From contig JAGSHP010000336.1 in the NCBI GenBank assembly GCA_029855925.1, forward strand, positions 1-8,353: a stretch of DNA of 8,353 nt, given 5' to 3'. The notes beneath the pieces were generated by a model. That model worked only from the letters and a program-made list of their open reading frames with translations, was not told where the DNA came from and did no database searches. The stretch is from Candidatus Thorarchaeota archaeon. Lineage in GTDB: Archaea > Asgardarchaeota > Thorarchaeia > Thorarchaeales > Thorarchaeaceae. Made by a program: the position numbers and the translations under genes. This document shows, one piece after another, positions 5,223-8,353 of this stretch (positions are counted from its first letter, which is position 1; the number at the start of each line of letters is the position of its first letter).

Positions 5223-8200
5223 TCAGACACCACCTACCCTCTTACTGAGCTTGTTGAATTCCTCCATTGCTCGCTCAAGGACATCGAGCATTCCTCGAAT
5301 GGTCTCCACTTTCTCGATACGATCAATCTCTTCGTTCTGTATCAGGTCTTCAATCTGAACAAACGCGGCACGAAACATGTTCAGGGTGGTATCGATATCA
5401 TCAGCCAATGTCTGGTCAAGCTCGGGTATCCTTAGTCGTCGTTTACGTCTGTACCTGTTCCAGACGAGACCAATGAATGTGGAGCCGAATACGCCAACAG
5501 CTGTCACGGCAGCCATCTGTGGGAGGGTGAGCAGAGCTCCCGCTCCCGTGGTCGCATTAGTAGTGGGTGGCTTGTAGAACCAGAAGCTGATGCTAGCAAA
5601 AGTTCCTGCATGGTCCTCTGACTTCAAAATGAAAAATATTCCATTGACACGTCCTTCATCCCTCCAATAGCTGGGTGCAAACTGGGACGTATAGAGACCA
5701 TTCTCCACGAAGCCTGCAATGAAGTACGCCAGACTCCCATTGGGAAGCTCGAAGATGATGAACACAGTAAGGTCATCAACAGGATTGCCATTCACATCAT
5801 GGACTTCGAGATTGAGAAAGACACTGCGCCCTGCAACGTAGTGTGTCTTGTTCTCGGCCAACTGGGTCGTACATGTTAGCGTATTGTCAAGAATGAACGT
5901 GATGAGGTTGTCCAGAAGAATGGAATTGTTGCATTTGGACAGATGCTTGTTCATAAAAATTCGGGAGGAACCAAATAGAGCAAGCTGAGAGAACTGATCA
6001 AGAAGGACCACCGGTTTGCCATTGAGTAGAACCTGACCAAATGACTGATTGTTCAGGATATAGGTCCCTCCACCTAGCCAGACTGAGTCAACGCCACTAC
6101 CAAGTAGGGAGCCACTCACAATCTCAGTCGTATTCTCAGTATCATAGGTCCCATTCATCACATATCCGTAGTCTGCAAGCAGGTGGTTCAGTGCCGTTAG
6201 ATTTGCACGGTCATCGCTATCGCCCATGATGATGATCTTACCGCCATCAGTAGTGAAATTGGAAAGAATGCCACGCTCAGTACTGTTGAATTCCTTTGTG
6301 GGGCGCATGATCATGATGCCTGCAAAGAGCATGAGCATGTCAGGTGATAACGAGACTCCAGGAAACTCGATAAGATCCACTCTCTGATCAGCCATTCTCG
6401 AGTCGATCTCACTCAGCCCTGAAAAAGTGGTCATGCGAATTGACTCCATGAGATCATCAATCGATGAGAGAGACTCCAAGTCACCCGAAGAGACTCCGAA
6501 GGAGTTGGAAGACGCAGAGTCATTCTCAGCCAATGGAAAGCTCATTCCACCGCCTATCCCACCACCCGGGAGGCCCGCACTACCGCCACCCTCTATGGAA
6601 CCACCCATCATTGCGCCCAGTCCTGAGCCGTGCGATGTGTCCAGCAGAATGAGCGACTTCCCATAGATCAGCGTAGTGTCTAAAGTCACATTTGCAGACC
6701 ATCCCTGCTCGGTGTTGATGACATAGTCAGCGTGGCGATAACCATCCATGACTATGAGCGGGACGAAGAGCATCAATGAGAGGTTATAGTATCCTTGGAC
6801 GCTCTTCATTGGTGTGAGGGTCACATTCCCCCAGTCCGTCGCATTCCCAAACTTCGAGACGGTCAGATTGCCCAGTGGAATCGAGCTTGAGACCATCAGG
6901 CCATACATTCCAAAGTCCCCAGGAAACCGGAGATTGAATGGGGCGGATGGGAGCCTCTTGGGAAACACTGAGACCGAAGCGATAGGAGTTATGACAAAAA
7001 GATCTCGCAAGAGGAAGTCATCAAGAAGGGATGCGCCAGTAGTGGCAATGGTCGCCGCGGGGTTGCTGAACAGCGCAATTGTCGAGGCAATACTGACAGC
7101 CACGACCCACGCCGCTGTGAAGATTCCTTCGAACTCGGGAGACCACTCAACTGTAATCGAGACCGCGTGAAACGGCTTGACATCCTCAAACGAGGAAAAG
7201 CTGGTAAAGAGTGTCCCCGCGTTACTGTTATTGACGTGACCAATGATCATTGCAGCCACAATGGGTGATGGAGTGGTCCCAATATTCATCACCACTGCAC
7301 GTGAAACATAGGAGACTCCAGCCTGTGCAATCCGTGGGAGGTCTGCACTTACTACTATGAGGTCACCCTGTTGCTGCATTGCTGTTGACGGTTCAAGTTC
7401 CCACATCTTGTCAATAGACTCATCAAGAAGAGTGCGATTCTCGGCAAACCCCATCACAATTGTGACATTGGCCAGCTCATCAGGGCCGAGGACACCGAAG
7501 TCCCACTTCATTCCCAAACCCACAGTGCCATCAAAGGTTGTGGAACCGGTAAGATTGTCATTGGTGATGTGGTCCGATATCTCTGAGGAATTGCCCACTT
7601 CAAATGCTGACAGAGGCCTGCTTGAGTTGAGGCCGAAATAGAAGTCGTTGTAGTCCTCAGACTGGCTATACACAAAGAGCTCCTCGTTGTTCAAAGCGTA
7701 CTTTCCGTGGTCGTCATTTCCATCCAGGAAAAGGTCAGGGCTATACGACGCAAACAGACTGACATTATAGATCGGCTCTGTGCCAAAGTTGAGCACCAGA
7801 GATGTCAGCTTGTAGCCCACAAGTGGCTCGGATGTTGAAAGGGTCAGATTGTACGACTCTGCCAGGAGAATAACGTAGAGGGAATGTTCATAGGATAGCA
7901 CACTCACATACCTGTTGTAACCATCAAGCCCTGAAGCGGTATACACCTGATGCATCTCACGTTCCACATCGAACATCATCAGGCTGGTCGGGTCTCCATT
8001 ATTCCAGCGAAGATATAGCAGTCCCATCAGCAGATGGATGGAACTCCAGTCCTCTCGCTGGTCCAAGGCAACGACCATAGTACCGTAACTACTCAACAGA
8101 CTAGTGGTCTGGGCTCCATTGCTGTCCGCAATTATCATCCCGGTTGCGAGAAGGGGGATTCCCGTTGTTCGAACATGTGACTCGATAGGTGCCTGCTGTG

Positions 8201-8353
8201 TCTTGAGGTATGCGACAGCTGCCGGAAAGTCCAAGAGTCCAGCACCGGCATCATTGGCGTCGAAGGGGAGAGAACGTGCAGTGTCGCGAAGAACATTCCC
8301 AACCACAATGGGAGTGGTTCGGTCGAATGCCTCCAATAGAAGTGCTGCAGCAC
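5223..8353 (-). CDS. Membrane-anchored subtilisin-like (S8) protein, C-terminal part (5' end beyond the window)
   Basis: The frame is open to the window edge, so the gene begins upstream; 1042 residues are visible, numbered here from the first full codon at 8351. They start AAALLLEAF and continue VGNVLRDTARSL and GAGLLDFPAAVAYL, the end of a subtilase domain: the helix after the catalytic Ser, then the closing GAG(L/I) segment. The Asp-His-Ser triad would be outside the window, so activity cannot be judged. Then follow beta-rich CARDB/Ig-like stretches (about 170-310 and 330-520), a GldG/IFT52-like domain (566-820) that starts SLILLDTSHG, has a Gly-rich insert at 577-605 and continues to GGKIIIMGDSDD, and an Ig-like domain (834-926). 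A transmembrane helix at 942-963 is followed by a basic RYRRKRR stop-transfer and a charged helical tail to 1042. There are 24 sequons, all before the helix, and only two Cys (807, 827). The stop is one base before the ATPase ATG. Subtilase assignment is strong; the other domains are by resemblance. Confidence 0.86.
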   Translation of the reverse strand, partial: AAALLLEAFDRTTPIVVGNVLRDTARSLPFDANDAGAGLLDFPAAVAYLKTQQAPIESHVRTTGIPLLATGMIIADSNGAQTTSLLSSYGTMVVALDQREDWSSIHLLMGLLYLRWNNGDPTSLMMFDVEREMHQVYTASGLDGYNRYVSVLSYEHSLYVILLAESYNLTLSTSEPLVGYKLTSLVLNFGTEPIYNVSLFASYSPDLFLDGNDDHGKYALNNEELFVYSQSEDYNDFYFGLNSSRPLSAFEVGNSSEISDHITNDNLTGSTTFDGTVGLGMKWDFGVLGPDELANVTIVMGFAENRTLLDESIDKMWELEPSTAMQQQGDLIVVSADLPRIAQAGVSYVSRAVVMNIGTTPSPIVAAMIIGHVNNSNAGTLFTSFSSFEDVKPFHAVSITVEWSPEFEGIFTAAWVVAVSIASTIALFSNPAATIATTGASLLDDFLLRDLFVITPIASVSVFPKRLPSAPFNLRFPGDFGMYGLMVSSSIPLGNLTVSKFGNATDWGNVTLTPMKSVQGYYNLSLMLFVPLIVMDGYRHADYVINTEQGWSANVTLDTTLIYGKSLILLDTSHGSGLGAMMGGSIEGGGSAGLPGGGIGGGMSFPLAENDSASSNSFGVSSGDLESLSSIDDLMESIRMTTFSGLSEIDSRMADQRVDLIEFPGVSLSPDMLMLFAGIMIMRPTKEFNSTERGILSNFTTDGGKIIIMGDSDDRANLTALNHLLADYGYVMNGTYDTENTTEIVSGSLLGSGVDSVWLGGGTYILNNQSFGQVLLNGKPVVLLDQFSQLALFGSSRIFMNKHLSKCNNSILLDNLITFILDNTLTCTTQLAENKTHYVAGRSVFLNLEVHDVNGNPVDDLTVFIIFELPNGSLAYFIAGFVENGLYTSQFAPSYWRDEGRVNGIFFILKSEDHAGTFASISFWFYKPPTTNATTGAGALLTLPQMAAVTAVGVFGSTFIGLVWNRYRRKRRLRIPELDQTLADDIDTTLNMFRAAFVQIEDLIQNEEIDRIEKVETIRGMLDVLERAMEEFNKLSKRVGGV
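5231..5235 (-). promoter_or_regulatory. Ribosome binding site that decides the ATPase start
   Basis: On the minus strand AGGTG (5235-5231, within AGGTGGTG) lies nine bases before the ATG at 5221 and matches the anti-Shine-Dalgarno sequence expected of archaeal and bacterial 16S rRNA. An alternative GTG at 5233 lies inside this site and would have no site of its own, which favours the ATG. The site is embedded in the last codons of the subtilase gene. Confidence 0.6.
5463..5528 (-). other. C-terminal transmembrane anchor of the subtilase
   Basis: Residues 942-963 are uncharged and hydrophobic (LPQMAAVTAVGVFG..., ending GLVW), followed directly by seven residues of which five are Arg or Lys (RYRRKRR). 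This is a stop-transfer arrangement. It puts the protease, which carries all the sequons, outside and the last ~80 residues inside the cell. Confidence 0.85.
5892..6656 (-). other. GldG/IFT52-like domain with Gly-rich insertion in the subtilase
   Basis: Residues 566-820 begin with a buried strand ending in LLDTSHG, then a Gly/Ser-rich insert (codons 6537-6623, including GGGSAGLPGGGIGGG). They continue with paired helices, LFAGIMIMRP, an E...L..F...GGKIIIMGD strand and NLTALNHLLADYGY. The order resembles the GldG/IFT52/DUF4350 family, Rossmann-like domains found in gliding-motility ABC systems and in the ciliary protein IFT52. Assignment is by remembered pattern, not by a search. Confidence 0.5.

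Noticed and set aside
5222..5233. GTG at 5233 as start of the ATPase
   Set aside because: It lies within the AGGTG ribosome binding site that suits the ATG at 5221, and would overlap the subtilase by 11 bases without a site of its own.
6427..6666. Pro-rich plus-strand frame
   Set aside because: The proline codons are the complement of the Gly-rich insert of the subtilase; no supporting start signal.
8334..8336. TTG at 8336 as the start of the subtilase gene
   Set aside because: The frame stays open upstream to the window edge and the residues before it (AAALL) fit the helix after the catalytic serine, so the TTG is an internal Leu codon.
8135..8353. Minus-strand frame of 72 codons at the right edge
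   Set aside because: It is out of frame with, and overlapped by, the subtilase frame, which continues with AAALLLEAF to the edge and matches the family.

Overview
The window is fully coding on the minus strand. It holds three tightly packed genes read from right to left, with no intergenic space longer than one base. No real gene is visible on the plus strand, and I see no tRNA, rRNA, CRISPR array, insertion sequence or promoter. Both outer genes run off the window.

Order of transcription: (1) 8353-5223, the C-terminal ~1042 residues of a large subtilisin-family (S8) protein. Only the last helix of the protease domain lies in the window. It is followed by a long beta-rich extracellular part, a GldG/IFT52-like domain carrying a Gly-rich insertion, an Ig-like domain, one C-terminal transmembrane helix and a charged helical cytoplasmic tail. 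(2) 5221-4238, an ABC-2-type exporter ATPase with every nucleotide-binding motif intact and a ~100-residue C-terminal extension. (3) 4241-1, a giant secreted protein of more than 1413 residues. It has a signal peptide, eight FG-GAP/VCBS-like propeller repeats, then about 45 calcium-binding thrombospondin type 3 (TSP3) repeats that continue past the left edge. The subtilase stop and the ATPase start are one base apart, and the ATPase stop overlaps the third start as ATGA, so the three form one translationally coupled operon.

The organism is most likely an archaeon (inference). The two extracellular proteins carry roughly 24 and 36 N-X-S/T sequons respectively, while the ATPase and the cytoplasmic tail of the subtilase carry none. 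The ribosome binding sites are short AGGTG/GGAG types. A membrane-anchored subtilase with a GldG/IFT52-like domain, together with a giant TSP3 surface protein, would fit lineages such as Asgard archaea, but the sequence here does not settle the phylum. Base composition is near balanced by eye.

Working model (inference): a cell-surface system in which a membrane-anchored protease, an ABC ATPase and a long calcium-stiffened, glycosylated fibre protein are co-expressed. The protease could process the fibre or partner proteins at the surface. The ATPase would need a permease, which is not in this window. The pairing of a GldG-like domain with a GldA/CcmA-like ATPase is the most suggestive link between the genes.
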